From: Limonium bicolor
Taxonomy: Eukaryota; Streptophyta; Magnoliopsida; Caryophyllales; Plumbaginaceae
Assembly: GCA_023374045.1 (NCBI GenBank)
Contig: CM041779.1
Span: forward strand, 4,340,001-4,404,000
DNA length: 64,000 bases
Direction of reading: 5' to 3'
The notes below the pieces were generated by a model, which worked only from the letters and a program-made list of their open reading frames with translations, was not told the origin of the DNA and did not search any database. This document shows, piece by piece, positions 1 to 12,168 of this stretch (position 1 is its first letter; each line of letters starts with the position of its first letter). The position numbers were made by a program, and so were the translations under genes.

Positions 1-1360
1 AAAATTGCTTTTTCATTTCAATGATATTATTTTTTTATTAAAAATTAAAATAATCTTAAGTATTAATACATTTGAAATGTTATATTAACCACTAATATAA
101 TCCGTAAATTTATTTTTATATATAACATCTAATATATTTACTCTAAATACAAGGGTTATTTCTTTATTTTTTCAAATATATGTAAAAAATTTATTTATAA
201 ATTAATATGTATACATATTATAAATTAATTATCACTAAAATATAATAAATAATAATAATTATAAAGGCTATAATTAAATATCTACATATATTTTAACTTT
301 ATTAACAAAAAATGTTTTAAAATGTAATATAAATTTTTAATTGTAATAATGAAAACAGAAACGCACCGCAAAAAAACTAACTTATTCAAAACAGACAGAC
401 CGAACCGCGTCTGCCGAACACTAGTTTTTCAAAACAGCCACAAAACAACAACACAAAACAACCATCAAAACTACCACAACACAACCAACCAAACAACAAA
501 CCAAAAACTACACAAAAACTACCCATAAAAGTGACGCCGAACGCAGCCTTGTCATTTTCCTTCTGGTCAATGGCTATAGTGACATTTTCATGGACTTTCA
601 CAAAAATATAGTGGCATTTCATGAATTTCTTTTTTAATGGCATTTCATGAATTAGCCAAAATGAAGTGGTATTTCATGAAATTTTCCTAAAAATAACTTT
701 ATGATATTGTTTCACTTCAAATCTTATATAAGTAAATGTACATTCCCACTATCGTTCCACCTAATTTCAAATTCTCAAAACTCTCTATTCTCTCTAGAAT
801 TTTGTGACATCTTCTAAGAGCGGGTCTGGGAGTTCAAGTTCCAATAAACCAGTTCAGATCTATTTGTTCAAGTTTTTTTTCACCTAATTTTATAGTTTTT
901 TAGTAGAATTAGACTCAGAATAGAAAAGATATAAGAAAAATCAGTCAAAATTGACTCTCAAAAGCGAGTGTCGATGCTCACATAGAAGACCATACACCGA
1001 AGCAAGAGAACACCAACGAGACGGGCGTTGACAAGGGCCTTTTAAATCAGGCGACGACACATAGGCGGTTTGAAGGCTGGTGCAGGTCGGCGTAGATGGT
1101 GAAAAAACGGGGGAGGCGTCGGCGCCCGGTGAACAACATTTTTAACCCGTTTTGTGACATTTTGACTTGTCGATGTTTTAGAGGTGTTTTGACTTGTTTG
1201 TGACTTGTTCTAACCGGTTTTGATTAGTCCGAGTCTATTTTGATTGATTGATTCTAACTGCAATTGAACAACATTGATATTCATTAGGCTGGTATCAGCG
1301 AACTTCGACCAATTTGACTAACTTTCAACACATTTGACTAACATTGAACACAACAAAATA
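1..1360. other. AT-rich upstream region with no gene seen
   Basis: The first 350 bases are very AT-rich with no recognisable coding. Around 540-690 there are imperfect repeats of a phrase like GGCATTTCATGAA, possibly the edge of an old transposon. From about 725 the sequence looks like a plant promoter and leader: a TATA box, then a CT-rich stretch (CTCTCTATTCTCTCTAGA, about 781-798) typical of 5' untranslated regions. Nothing between 800 and 1360 could be assigned as coding. It probably belongs to the PMD gene that starts near 1361. Confidence 0.4.
725..732 (+). promoter_or_regulatory. TATA box (TATATAAG)
   Basis: TATATAAG is followed about 50-70 bases later by a pyrimidine-rich stretch resembling a plant 5' UTR, and it lies upstream of the PMD gene remnant on the same strand. 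It is assigned from consensus and position only. Confidence 0.35.
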
Positions 1361-1804
1361 ATGACGGATAAAGGGAAGGGCTACTTTGGTGTCATATGTA
1401 GGGGCAGTAGCTCATCTAGCTCTGGTAAAACATCATCGCCGACCCTACAGCCCTAACAACTGAAGATAAGGGGCGCGCGCAGTACATCCACACCTCAGCT
1501 AGGAGGCTTGTAGCAGAGGAGCGTCGACGAGCAGCTGAGGAGCAGGGGCGTAAAAGGTTTTTGAAGCGCAGCAGTAACTGATGACACCGCAGCCCGACTC
1601 TCACAACCAAGTTGCTGACTTGGTGATCGGCATCAACACTGTTATGGTGATGACCAGTATCGGGGGGCCTTCAGGGCTTATCATTAGACTGAGTTGGATG
1701 GCTTCTTCTTCTTTCAGTCAGGAGGCGGACAACTACGACTCGAGCTTTCAGCAACCTACCGAGAAGATCCCAAATGATTGGTGCTTGCTTGCTGATGGCA
1801 CTTC

Positions 1805-4535
1805 TGTAACAACCTGGATTTTACCTCAAAAGATAGCTTATTAAAATACGAATCTAACAGTGCAAACGGATTAAAAAACGGGCTTCACACGAAATCCTAA
1901 AAGTGTGAAATAGTGTCTGTCCGAACTTGTGTCCAGACGTCTAAAGTTTGGACACAAGCCGAAGAAAATAATCGCGTAAATCTATTTGTCCGAACTTGTG
2001 TCCGGACATTGATGTTCGGACACAAGTCGAGAGTTTAAAAGACTGGAAGTTAAAGGTGTCCGAACTTGTGTCCGGACTTTGAAGTTCGGACACAAGTCGA
2101 GTTTCAAAGTTCCGAAAATCCCTTACGCGTGTCCGAACATTAGTCTGAACTTGCAAGTTCGGACATAAGTCGAGACTTGCAAGTCAAACTCGTCCTCGCA
2201 TGCTGTCCAAACATTGAAGTTCGGACAGATGTTCAGACACGACTTAAACAACGAAAACTCTATAAACTCTCGGGGCCTGTCCGAACATGGATGTCCGGAC
2301 GGACGTTCGGACAGGTCCTGCAGTGCAATTTAAAATGCGAAACTGAGTTACATAAATCACCAAAAACATTACAAAACCAACATTAGTAAATAGCAAATTA
2401 CATTAGCATATTTATAGCAGTAAACCCACAATTAAAACAACACTTAGGTCATTTCGTAAGAATTTGAGAGTTATCAAAAAGTTTCAACAGAACATTGTAA
2501 TCATAATGTTAATTCAACTACAGTGGAAATCAATTCTCCAGAGTTTACCGCCACACCCAACAACAGTTGAGTGCTCAGGCTTAATCAACTCAAAGTAAAA
2601 TAAATTAATCCTTAACATTGTAACTTGAAGAAACGTCACTACCATCATAGCTGATTTAATATATGAATCAATGGTTTTTATCCTAGACTATGTGGTAAGC
2701 GTTCCCGAATCCCCAACTCATTCATCCATACCTGCGATCAGAAAACCATAGACAAAAATAGAAGGGATCGCACAAGTCAGATAACTGAGTAAATTCTATC
2801 TCAAGGTGTAAAATACATTTTGAAAGTCATTTAGCATTGCCAATCAGATGAGAAGAGGTATTATACTTTAGAATATTTTCTCACATAAACCATAGTAAAG
2901 CCTTCAACCATAGTAGTAGGGAGTTTCAACATGAGTCATTCACAATTTCCCAAACACGGGTCACCTATGGGACCCCCAAACGATAATACATGACAGTCAC
3001 CTATGGGACCGTCAAACAACCACCTCACCCTAAGTCCTTAAGTGTGCACACCCCCTGTGAAACAGCAGTAACATAGAGTAGATCATAGAGCTTAACTGCA
3101 ACAATGTGTGCAGCACAAATTATTAATAATGGGGAGCCCCTATGGGCTCCCAAACGATAACAATTCCTGTGAAAGACTCCCAAAAACCTTGTTCGAATCA
3201 CCACCACAATTATTCCAATCCACCAATCTCAAAGTACGGGAATTGATCCCAATTGATAAAACTTAATCCGGTGATAAATCCTTTTTCTAGTAAGAAAAAC
3301 ACATTTGACTCACAGAAACAATTTTCCTCATTCGCAAAACACAAAGCCAAATCAATCTTGAGCATAGAGATTTACCTGGGACAACCAAATCACCTCAAGA
3401 GATCAACTCCTCCGGACTATTGATAGCACCCGTCGATGTAACCGAGGCCTAGGTTTACATAACCAAAAATTAGGAACTACCATCACAAACGAATAAATTA
3501 ACTAAGCTACTAAGTAGAAAACTTTACCCAACGAATTCCTAATTGGTGCCAGGGAAATGATTTGACCACGTCAGGAAAATAACGTGAATTTGCAAGAGTT
3601 TGAAGGAGGGAGAAGCGTGAATATTTTAGTAGAAATATGAGCGTGGAATGGTTGCATGAATTTTTGAGAATCTAGAAGTGGAAGAGGAAGAGCGTAATGG
3701 CAGTACGTTGTGGATGAAGAGAAGTGGAGGAAATAGGTGTTTTAAATAGAAATAAATTGCAAAACAATAACAGATATTATTAATTTAATAAATAGTGACC
3801 TATGTTAAAGGAAAGAAAAATATTAAGTAGCTAAAAGGGAGAGTTCTATCGACTAGTATTGTAAATATTTTAAGATGTAGAAATTATTAACGTTAAGAAA
3901 AGTTAGTAGAAGGATCGAGATTGTTAGCAATGTTGATTTAGGAAGAAATAATTAATAAACCACAATTCGAAATAATAGGAGAACGTGGTTTAACTGTTGT
4001 AACAAGTTAGGGATGAGAATAAAATATCTAGGAAAATAATTATTAAACATTTATTGATAAAGAAGTAAGTTAAAAATAAATAAAGATATTACAAAACAAA
4101 CCAAAAATTCTAGTAAAGGAATTACTGAGAGAAGAATAAGGAGATTTAAATATATAACAAATTGGAGTAGTCAAATGGGATTTGAACTCTTGGAGTTAAA
4201 GATAATTACTAAGAAGAAGTCAAATTGAATTTGAACTCTAGGAATTTAAGATTAATACTTTTGAAAAAGGAACTCTAGGATTGTATGTTGGGGACTAAAA
4301 TAACGTTATAACAGCTATGGAGATGAAGTAATATTTGAATGATAAAATATCGAAAATAGTGCTAAGGTTAGTAAGGGTAAAACATTGTAGATAATTGTAA
4401 ACATTTTAGGACGAAGAAATAATTTAGTATAAGGATATCGTTTAATTTCCCTGGGCACTATAATACTAATCCCGAACTTATTTATTCTTACTATATATTA
4501 TATTATTCCTAACTCAAAAATTTGTGGGTATTTCA
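1805..4535 (-). mobile_element. Solo LTR of a Ty3/gypsy-like element
   Basis: The segment starts TGTAACAACC and ends GGGTATTTCA, so on the minus strand it runs TGAAATACCC...GGTTGTTACA, the same end type as the LTRs of elements A, B and C. It is flanked by a perfect 5-bp duplication ACTTC (1800-1804 and 4536-4540), and the PMD reading resumes across it. No internal region is left, so this is a solo LTR made by LTR-LTR recombination. It carries a palindromic GTCCG/CGGAC array near one end. The small ORFs inside are not convincing. Confidence 0.88.
1917..2312. repeat. Palindromic GTCCGAAC/GTTCGGAC tandem array in solo LTR
   Basis: About six units of roughly 70 bases, each holding inverted copies such as TGTCCGAACTTGTGTCCGGA and its near complement (GTTCGGACACAAGTCGAG). 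Units begin near 1917, 1987, 2058, 2131, 2207 and 2280. Each could fold as a strong hairpin in DNA or RNA. The same motif vocabulary recurs at 47741-48110 in a different LTR. Confidence 0.85.
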
Positions 4536-4540
4536 ACTTC

Positions 4541-5133
4541 CGTCCCCGGAGGTCCTCGGATTACGACCCTGATCCCTAGCTTCGGAGAACACGTGACGCT
4601 TGACATGTGGCAGGGTGTGTGGTATGTTCTTATTTTTGTAATTCTTTTCTAACTTAAGTTTGCTTAGGAAATGCCATATAATTGTCACATTTGTTAAAAA
4701 AAATTGAGCAGAGAAGGGGACCCTTTGCTTCAAGTCTAAGGCCAAGATGCTAGATCTAAGAACTCCATCCACGTTGAGACACCAAGAGTTGAGAGACATG
4801 GTAGAGAGGACTAGAGTTGGGCATATGGTCCATATTGCGCATGGTAGCTTTAACCTTGCACTCATTCTATGTTCGAGAGAGATGGCACCCGGACACGAAC
4901 TCTTTCCACATGCCATTCAGAGAAATGACTATTACTCTCCACGACGTATATCACATTATGGAGATTCCCATCACCGGCTGAGCGGTTTAGTACCCAATCG
5001 GGCGATTGGCGTCCACCCCACTAATTATGCACCACCTATGGAGGTTATGATCCCCATGCATTGTGTGATTGTTTGGATGACCTTCAAGAAGGACTTACTT
5101 GAGTGTAAGTTCTTGGATAAGAACTACGTATAA
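4541..5133 (+). pseudogene. PMD core segment of the broken gene
   Basis: This holds the best-preserved part of the PMD domain. A first exon ends near 4620 and the next runs from about 4690. An open reading frame covers 4747-5133, but the true PMD reading switches frame near 4865, where the later frame gives the conserved run FHMPFREMTITLHDVYHIM. A stop follows directly after IPIT. The open frame after the switch is therefore a shadow, not the protein. No function is expected from this copy. Confidence 0.7.
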
Positions 5134-6145
5134 AGTGCTCCGCAACCACTGTGGGGGTGAGTAGGCGAGGGCGTACCTGTGGTACCTCATACGCAACAGA
5201 ATACTGATCGACAAGGGCAACGATCGTGTCATGCCATACTCCTACTAGCCCCTTCACGACCCCGCCCATGTCTATTCATATGCAAGGGGAGCGGCAACGC
5301 TACCACTACCAGTAGCTCGGGATCACCACACGGGCAGAGACACGTCAGGTGTTGGATGTCTGACGTTGTTACTGTTAGAACTTTTAAACGAGGGACGAAT
5401 TACTTCAAATTAAATTTTTTAGGGCTATGACATAATGGTTAAATATGATTAATGCAAAGCTAGATAAAATATTTCCCATGTTCAGACTAGATCAGCTAGA
5501 GGATTGAGATGACACCAGCTCCCTAACGGCGAAGTGGTCGCGCCTGCCGAGGAATGTGACCGACGATGACAGGTTGCGCTGTGTCAGAGGTCGATTGGAC
5601 ACGATTGTCCATGCTGAGGTATGACTAAATCACTGGTGGAGTTTGACAAAGTTTCTTTGTGCGGTTTGTCTAAACATGTATTTAAATTTTTTTTTTAATG
5701 CCACAGGTTGATGGATGTCGTTGGTGGTAGTGGTACTACGGTGTGCGAAGGGCGATCACGATGATACGGCATCATTAAGTACTTGGATGTCGTCGAGCCT
5801 TACATGTCGGATCGTTGTCTTAGGCAAATCAGACTCGTCCATTCCATCCCTCAGAGCCAATCAGACCCCTTAACTGCTACCGCCACCGGCACGACCAGAA
5901 CTACATGGCGGGAGGATCAGTTGTTGGTATGATTGTTCACTTTTTACTAATAATTGTCATCTACTACCTTTTTTTTACTAATTATGATTACTAGCGCTCA
6001 ATTTGATTTGTAGTACTGGGAGAGAGAAGTTACACCAAGGCTGTTGTCGATGGGGACAGAGAGAATAATGATGGTTGTCCGAGGAACACGTCGTTGCATG
6101 TTCCCATGTTATAGGAGTCACTAGTAGAAAAAAGGCCATTTTCGG

Positions 6146-6395
6146 CCCCCCATTTTTCGGCGGTTTATAAATTTCGTCGAAAATGTGTGTCGGGACATGC
6201 TATTTTCGGCGGTTGTATATAGGAACCGCCGAAAATAGCCAACTAAAAAGACCATTTTCGGCGGTTGTATATAGGAACCGCCGAAAATAGCCACTAAAAA
6301 GACCATTTTTGGCGGTTGTATATAGGAACCGCCGAAAAATGGTCTTTTAGTTGGCTATTTTCGGCGGTTCCTATATACAACCGCCGAAAATGAGT
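6146..6395. repeat. CACTA subterminal inverted repeats
   Basis: Four copies of a roughly 38-base hairpin, TTTTCGGCGGTT-GTATATAGG-AACCGCCGAAAA, sit at about 6203-6238, 6253-6291, 6304-6341 and 6355-6391. Spacers such as CCAACTAAAAAGACC appear again inverted as GGTCTTTTAGTTGG, so the whole block is also one larger inverted repeat. Arrays like this are where CACTA transposase (TnpA-type) binds. Confidence 0.85.
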
Positions 6396-7118
6396 CTTGT
6401 TTCTAATACCCTAGCGCCCCGACTCGACATATTGTCGAAGCTCTGCTGCCTCTGTTCTTCCTCTCGACGCTCTCACTCCAGTTCGCCCCTCAAATCGCCC
6501 TATCTTCTTCTCCGTCGCCGCCGCCTATCGCCGTCGTCATCGCCGCCGCCTCCTGCCGCCCCAGTCGCGCCACTACCCCCGCGGTCTGCTGCTGCCCAAA
6601 TCCGACGCCAACAGAGAACGGGGTTAGTTGTTCTCCAATTCGAAAATTATGAGATTTTGTTGAATTTGGTCCTAATTTGTTGTTTATATGTATTGTTGAT
6701 TGATATATGTATTCTGGAGTGTAATTGATTGATTGGTTTGATTGGAAATACAATATGTGGGCAATTTTAGAAAATAAACTATACGCTCGCAAGGTGTTCG
6801 ATGAAATGAATGATTTAACCAATTTCAGTGATTTTTTTTGCTATCTTACCATTGTTTATGTGAATTTTGAGAAGTAAACGACCTTGGTGAATTGACGTTT
6901 CAATTGTACTGTGTTTCTTCATTTAGATACTACACAAGATTGGCAGTAGTAGTCGCGTTAGCTAGCTCCTCGTGTCTTCACTCGCCACCCGCTTCCGTTT
7001 GATCCTCGTCCATCCAAATACCGGTTAGTTTTTTTTTTCAACCTAAATCAATTTCAATTTATCATGCATAATTGTTTATATAATTTGTTGATTTATATAA
7101 AATAGTTAGTTGCAGGAT

Positions 7119-7120
<2 letters not shown>

Positions 7121-7158
<38 letters not shown>

Positions 7159-7430
7159 CACGATAGAATAACCATAAAATAATGTATATGCCAGCAAGCT
7201 AGGTGTTCTATAAAATGTTTGTGTAGTTAGTTTATTTATATTTAGTAGCTAGTTAGTTGAGTAGATGTACATATATAAATATAACAAAATAAAATAACCA
7301 ACTATATATATATATGTATATATATATATCATCAAGTAGTATATATATTATAGATGTGTATATACATATATATAATATGCATATAACACAACCAAGTAGT
7401 ATATATAAGATAGTGTATTATATATATTTT
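7121..7430. repeat. AT dinucleotide microsatellites
   Basis: A (TA)n tract lies at about 7123-7157, with further TATATA stretches to about 7430, inside what looks like the 5' intron or leader of the CACTA transposase gene. No coding potential is seen. Confidence 0.8.
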
Positions 7431-7593
7431 ACAGACTCGCCGTGCGAGAAACCATATCGAAATTATTTTCCGAAGATAGGTTAGTTATTGTTATTTTTTA
7501 TTTTTATATTTAATATTTAAATGTTAGTTAAGTTATTATACATTATAACACTTTTTCTAAATATTTTTTAAATTTTGACTGGTTGTTTGTAGA

Positions 7594-8232
7594 ATGGACC
7601 GTGAATGGATGTACGGTCTGCGAGGGAATTATTTTGAATCGAAAGTGGAAAATGAATTTTGCAAAGCAGCTCTCTATCATCAGAAAAGGATGAACGACAC
7701 TCACATTCCTGTCCATGTGCACAGTGCGAACTTCACAACAAATTCCCTAACCTACATGCTATCAGATTTCATCTATCACGACGTGGATTTATGCCAAACT
7801 TAAGATATGGTTTTTGCATGGCGAGTCTTTAGAAGGTAGTAGCAGGGTGCATACTTCCACCCAGCAGAACAGTGAAACAAGAAAGGTTACCGATGATACC
7901 ACATTTCCAAATATGAGTGTGATCAGAGTGACACTGAAATCAACGATGATAGTGAAAAGATTGAACAACTGAACTCTATTGCAAGATGTTGAGGATAATT
8001 TCACAGACAAGCCGATGAATATCAAAGATTAGTTGACGCATCACGTCCCCTTTGTTCCCCGGATGCACCAAATTTTCAAAATTGACATCCGTGCTACACT
8101 TGTTCAATATGAAAGCAAGATTCACTGGAGTGATAAGAGTTTTACGGCAATACTAGAACTATTCCACGACATGCTTCCAGATGATAACAATCTTCTACAT
8201 CCACTTATGATGCAAAAAAGTTGATGTGTCCT
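7594..8232 (+). pseudogene. TNP2-like CACTA transposase, N-terminal fragment
   Basis: The ATG at 7594 opens MDREWMYGLRG, matching the MDRSWMY start of plant CACTA TNP2/TNPD transposases. A region corresponding to the Cys-rich N-terminal domain follows. Near 7790 the frame breaks: the phrase W-FLHGES lies in another frame just after an in-frame stop. Near 8140-8230 comes FTAILELFHDMLP, another TNP2 hallmark, ending KKLMCP where element A's LTR interrupts it. At least one frameshift plus truncation make it non-functional. The catalytic DDE part is missing. Confidence 0.8.
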
Positions 8233-9556
8233 TGTAACACCCCAACCGTTAATCCTATGCTTACCGTCTAATCGTCCTGTTAATTCTATGAGTTCGCAGC
8301 GGAAGAATACTACTACTTACTACGGCGGGTGAAAACAATGCCGCTAACCGCCCATACGGCTAGCAAGGCTACTAATACTTACAGTGACGGTCTGATGGCC
8401 AATAGATACCGAGCTACTAAAACAAAACTTACCAAATACAATTACATTCACTACCAAAGGATTACCGAGTATTCGAAGTGCATTCATTACAACCTTCAAG
8501 TTTCCCAAAAGAATGAGTATCTACCAACTACTCATCTATACCAATCAATCCCTTCACAATATCCCAAAAAGGTGTACCCCATGGTACACCGGCTATTCAA
8601 AAAATCTAAGCCATGTACTACTCAGTACACCGATCTCAAATTCATTGTTTACATACAAAAGAAGACAAGAAATTAAACTAAGTCTTCATCCGCTTCACCC
8701 TCTCTTGCACCTGCATTTATTAAAAATGGTGCCCCAAGGGGCTCAGCAAATTGCTGCGCATAAACTCCGCATATACCGATTGCTAGCAAGGGTACGCCGA
8801 CTAATTGGCGACCGCTAAACATGCTTGTTCATTACTCATACATACATGCTTTACATACAATCATACATACATTACAATACATCATTCACTTCAAGGCAAC
8901 AATACAATAGAGTTCACAATACTTACCTTCACAAGGTTAGCCAAATGTGCATCCGGGTTAATCGGAATGCATATACTCTTTTACTCATACTTACTTCTTC
9001 TTACTTACAATTACTTACTTCCTTTTTACTTTACTTACTCATTCTTACTTACTTACTTATACTCAAGTCAAGTCGTCGGGACCTCCGGCCTTGGGGACTA
9101 CTCCGTCCCACATCCGGGATTTACTTGACTCACTAATCCGGGATGCTACCCACTTAAGGGATTTGGGCCGCGGACCAGTTTAAGAGTCAGGAATTGGAGC
9201 CAACCTCTCGTGACTCCGCATCCTCACGCGTGGCCGAAACTATATCGGACTTCTACTCATTCCAATTTATTACCAATTTAAGTTAGGAGTTAGCTTGTTA
9301 GGAACAAGTTAGAAGTCCAATAACAGATAGCAATAATCGGTCACAGTACAATACAACATACATACACACATTCATATCATCCATACGTTTCATGAATTAT
9401 ACAAACTAAGATTTAAGAAAATATACATCATACAACACTACATATTCACAAGTAAGCATATTAACTCCGATTCGTGCATTTATCTTTATTGGTGATCAAT
9501 TAGCACACAACACACAAATCAGAGTAGCCATGATAGCATTCGGGGCATGAGGAATT

Positions 9557-9569
9557 CATACCGTTCACC
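9557..9569 (-). promoter_or_regulatory. Conserved LTR motif GGTGAACGGTATG
   Basis: This 13-mer is identical in the LTRs of A (also 19977-19989), L1 (30200-30212, plus strand), L2 (38818-38830), C (57313-57325) and fragment F (61962-61974), always about 1.2-1.6 kb from the LTR 3' end where that end is known. The surrounding sequence is far less conserved. Its role is unknown; a core-promoter, RNA-processing or reverse-transcription signal is possible. Confidence 0.6.
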
Positions 9570-9848
9570 GTCGTACGTAATTCCAAACGTCCTTCGATGT
9601 CACAAATCAAGTCCTATTACATACATACAATTGAATGATTAATTTAACTATCATTAATTAACTATACTTACTATGTCCTTATACTTCTTACATTGCTCTT
9701 TACTTACTTATTTTTCCTTTACTTAGGTTACTCCTTACTTAACTTTGCATGCTTTCATACATGTACATATACATATATGTATGGGTATACATATACATAT
9801 ATATATACAATTACTAATTAAATTAATTTTTTTTTTTTTTTTTTGTCA

Positions 9849-10313
9849 GGACCGGACTTGCGACCGACCTTGCAAGTCCGGTCCATTCCAGTAGCTACCA
9901 GTACCGAAAATTCTGGCCCGACCGAACTTGCAAGTCCGGTCGCAAGTTCGGTCGCTTCCAGTAGCTCAGGTTGCGGAAATTCTTCTGGCCGACCGAACTT
10001 GCAAGTCCGGTCGCAAGTTCGGTCGATTCCAGTAGCTATCCTCGGAAATTTTTCTGGGCCGACCGAACTTGCATGTCGGTCGCAAGTCCGGTCGATTCCG
10101 GTAGGTACAGGATGGAAAATCTCTGGTCCGACCGAACTTGCAAGTCCGGTCGCAAGTTCGGTCGATTCCAGTAGGTACAGACGGGGAAAATTTCTGGTCC
10201 GACCGAACTTGCAAGTCCGGTCGCAAGTTGGTCAATTCCAGTAGCTCACCCGTCTTTGTAAGCTGGGCTCGACCGAACTTGCAAGTCCGGTCGCAAGTTC
10301 GGTCCGGCCCAGT
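9849..10313. repeat. Palindromic ACCGAACTTGCAAGTCCGGT array, 3' LTR of A
   Basis: About seven units of roughly 60 bases. Each has two overlapping dyads, ACCGAACTTGCAAGTCCGGT and CCGGTCGCAAGTTCGGTC, followed by a spacer like ATTCCAGTAGNTA. Each can fold into a long hairpin. The matching array in the other LTR is 20274-20662. The open frames across it on both strands follow from the repeat and are not genes. Confidence 0.88.
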
Positions 10314-12152
10314 ATTTGCATTTTAAATTCTGTTTTCAGTCCTCTCTTTACCCAATACTTCCCCATTGTTCCTACACTTAATCCTACATGTTTTAACACC
10401 ATTAAAACCTCCTAATACACCTAGTTCATTCATTAATTCCTTACACATTCTAACTCATTCACTCACATAATTCTCCAAGTTTCACTCAACACTTGCATAG
10501 TTATTTCCTCTAGTTACATTATGCTACAGATTTTAGTTCTAACTCTCTAACATTAGTTCCCTCTTCTAATGCCATTTCTAGCACTCTCAACGCATTATAA
10601 TACATTATCTATCTCTCTCAACTTATCTTCTATCTTCCTCAAACAAAATCTGTTACAACTCACATTAGTCACCTAGTTTTAATTCACTAAGTGTTCTAAT
10701 CCTAGGTAAATTTTGCCATAGTCTCTCTTGTATTTCTATACACTCACCACATGGTCTAGTTCATATTTTAACACTTATCTCACCTGTTACAATAACATCA
10801 AAAACAAGCTCCCATACACAACTACTAATACCAAATACACTACAAAATTTCCTGCACATTACACTCATTTCCCAATCTGTTTAACAAGTTTTAAAATGTC
10901 TTTAAGGTTTAAAACCTGTTTTTCTATACACATCACATACTATCACATTGTCATTTTCATTACTTATTCAAATTCTAAAAAACTGTTACATATACAATAT
11001 ACACAAGGTTACACAATGGCATTCTACCTTGCTTTTCTTCTAGCTTTTCTTTCTCTCCTTCCTTCTTCTCTCTTTCGGTTTTGCAAACTCAACAAATCTA
11101 CATAATCACCATACATAAATACACATTCAATACTAAAAACTAACTTAGACATCATTTAAGTTCTACTACACATTCTAGGGTTTAGGATTTATATTACCTT
11201 GCAAGGTTTATGAAGTACTTGGAATGTTCAAGAACAAAGCTTTTCCACCTTCCAAAAGAGCCAAAATCGGCTGGGTACAAGAGGCCAAACAAGGTTTCAC
11301 TAGAATTTTCGTTTTGCCATAAGACAAGAAAACGAAGGAGTTTGAAAGAGATTTTACCTCAAAGAACAAGGAGACCAAGGTGGCTCCAATGGTGGTGTTG
11401 AAACTTCAAATGGGATATACCCACAAAATCGAAAATGCTTGTTTTCGGATTTTGGAAAGATGGAAGTGTAGCTCTTGGAGAGAGGAACACAATGGTGGTG
11501 TTTTTATAATTTTTGGAGAAGGTAGAGGGAGTTACAAAGGAGAGAAGGTGAGTTTTGTGGGTGTTCTCAAATCACCATGGAAATCGATGGAGAAAGAAGA
11601 AGGAAGAAAGAGAGGGTGAGGGTGAGGCTTTCACGTGAGAGAGGAAATGTGGGGTAGGAGAGAGAATGTGAGAGTAAAAGTAAGAAGTAGAGTTTTATTA
11701 TTTTTGTTGTTTTGTGAGTAAGGGGGAATTAATAGAGTGTGAGAGAGGGGTGTGAGGGGGTCCAAATCGGACACAGCACACACACACAATCACTTTGCTT
11801 TTTATTTTCAAATGGACACATAATTTGGTATTTATACTTCTACCCCACAACTTCCCGTTTTTGACAGTTTTTACTAATCTCTCGTTTTATTGATTTTATT
11901 GGTCCTAAAGCTTCACTAATATTTATTAATGATTATTTAGTTGACCAAAATTGTTACGAGTCTATTTGACCCGCTTAAAGACACGTTTTCCGGTTACCTC
12001 GAAAAACGCGCTTTAAGGTTCGTTAGTGATTTTAATCCATTTTAAGGATCCGTTTTTTCGGGATTTGTTCCCTATAATTATTTATACTTAATTAAGCTTC
12101 TAAATTACTTATTAGCCTAATTAATCACTATTTTTAAATACGGGGTATTTCA

Positions 12153-12168
12153 ATCTACCCCCCTTAAG
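12153..12168 (-). other. Polypurine tract of element A
   Basis: The minus-strand sequence TTAAGGGGGGTAGAT lies directly against the LTR start TGAAATACC. This is the expected plus-strand primer site just upstream of the 3' LTR in a chromovirus. Confidence 0.85.

Larger units (their letters stand above)
1361..6118 (+). pseudogene. Plant mobile domain (PMD, MAIN-like) gene, broken and interrupted
   Basis: The remnant opens with ATG at 1361 and a Ser-rich, low-complexity start (MTDKGKGYFGV). Coding resumes across the solo LTR: the segment ending at 1804 (LLADGTS) joins at 4541 to a segment reading VPGGPRITTLIPSFGEHV, typical of PMD proteins (MAIN-like and PP7-long-form-like). A GT donor near 4621 suggests an intron. 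Around 4785-4990 are PMD core phrases (LRDMVERTRVGHM; then, one frame away, FREMTITLHDVYHIMEIPIT). Around 5790-5870 there is VVEPYMSDRCLRQIRLVHSIP. Stops and frameshifts occur throughout. PMD proteins occur both as host silencing factors and inside transposons; which this was cannot be told. The CACTA element cuts it at 6119. Exon limits are approximate. Confidence 0.72.
6119..8232 (+). mobile_element. CACTA (En/Spm-type) transposon, 5' portion
   Basis: The element begins with the terminal inverted repeat CACTAGTAGAAAAAAGGCC at 6119, standard for plant CACTA elements. Hairpin-forming subterminal repeats follow, then a leader with GC-rich and AT-rich parts, then a TNP2-like transposase gene. 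It is cut at 8233 by the LTR of element A in the middle of the transposase. The matching 3' half is not present to the right of element A (22574 onward) or elsewhere in the window. Its 3-bp target duplication cannot be checked without the other end. Confidence 0.85.
8233..12152 (-). repeat. Element A 3' LTR
   Basis: On the minus strand it runs TGAAATACCCCG...GGTGTTACA, 3,920 bases. It aligns along its length with 18678-22573, including the starts TGTAACACCCCAACCG and the run around the motif CATACCGTTCACC. The copies differ by scattered substitutions and small indels, so the insertion is not very recent. It contains a palindromic array (9849-10313) and simple-sequence stretches. No gene is seen inside; small ORFs in it are not conserved in frame between the two copies. 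Confidence 0.93.

Noticed and set aside
1917..2312. CRISPR array
   Set aside because: The units are palindromic and variable with no unique spacers, in a plant LTR, and there are no cas genes.
6351..6728. Ser/Pro/Arg-rich ORF in the CACTA leader and its antisense partner (6490-6822)
   Set aside because: Low-complexity coding of a GC-rich leader; it starts inside the subterminal repeat and shows no domain.
9843..10326. Several ORFs on both strands across the palindromic arrays of element A
   Set aside because: Reading frames mirror the repeat unit and are not kept in the other LTR.
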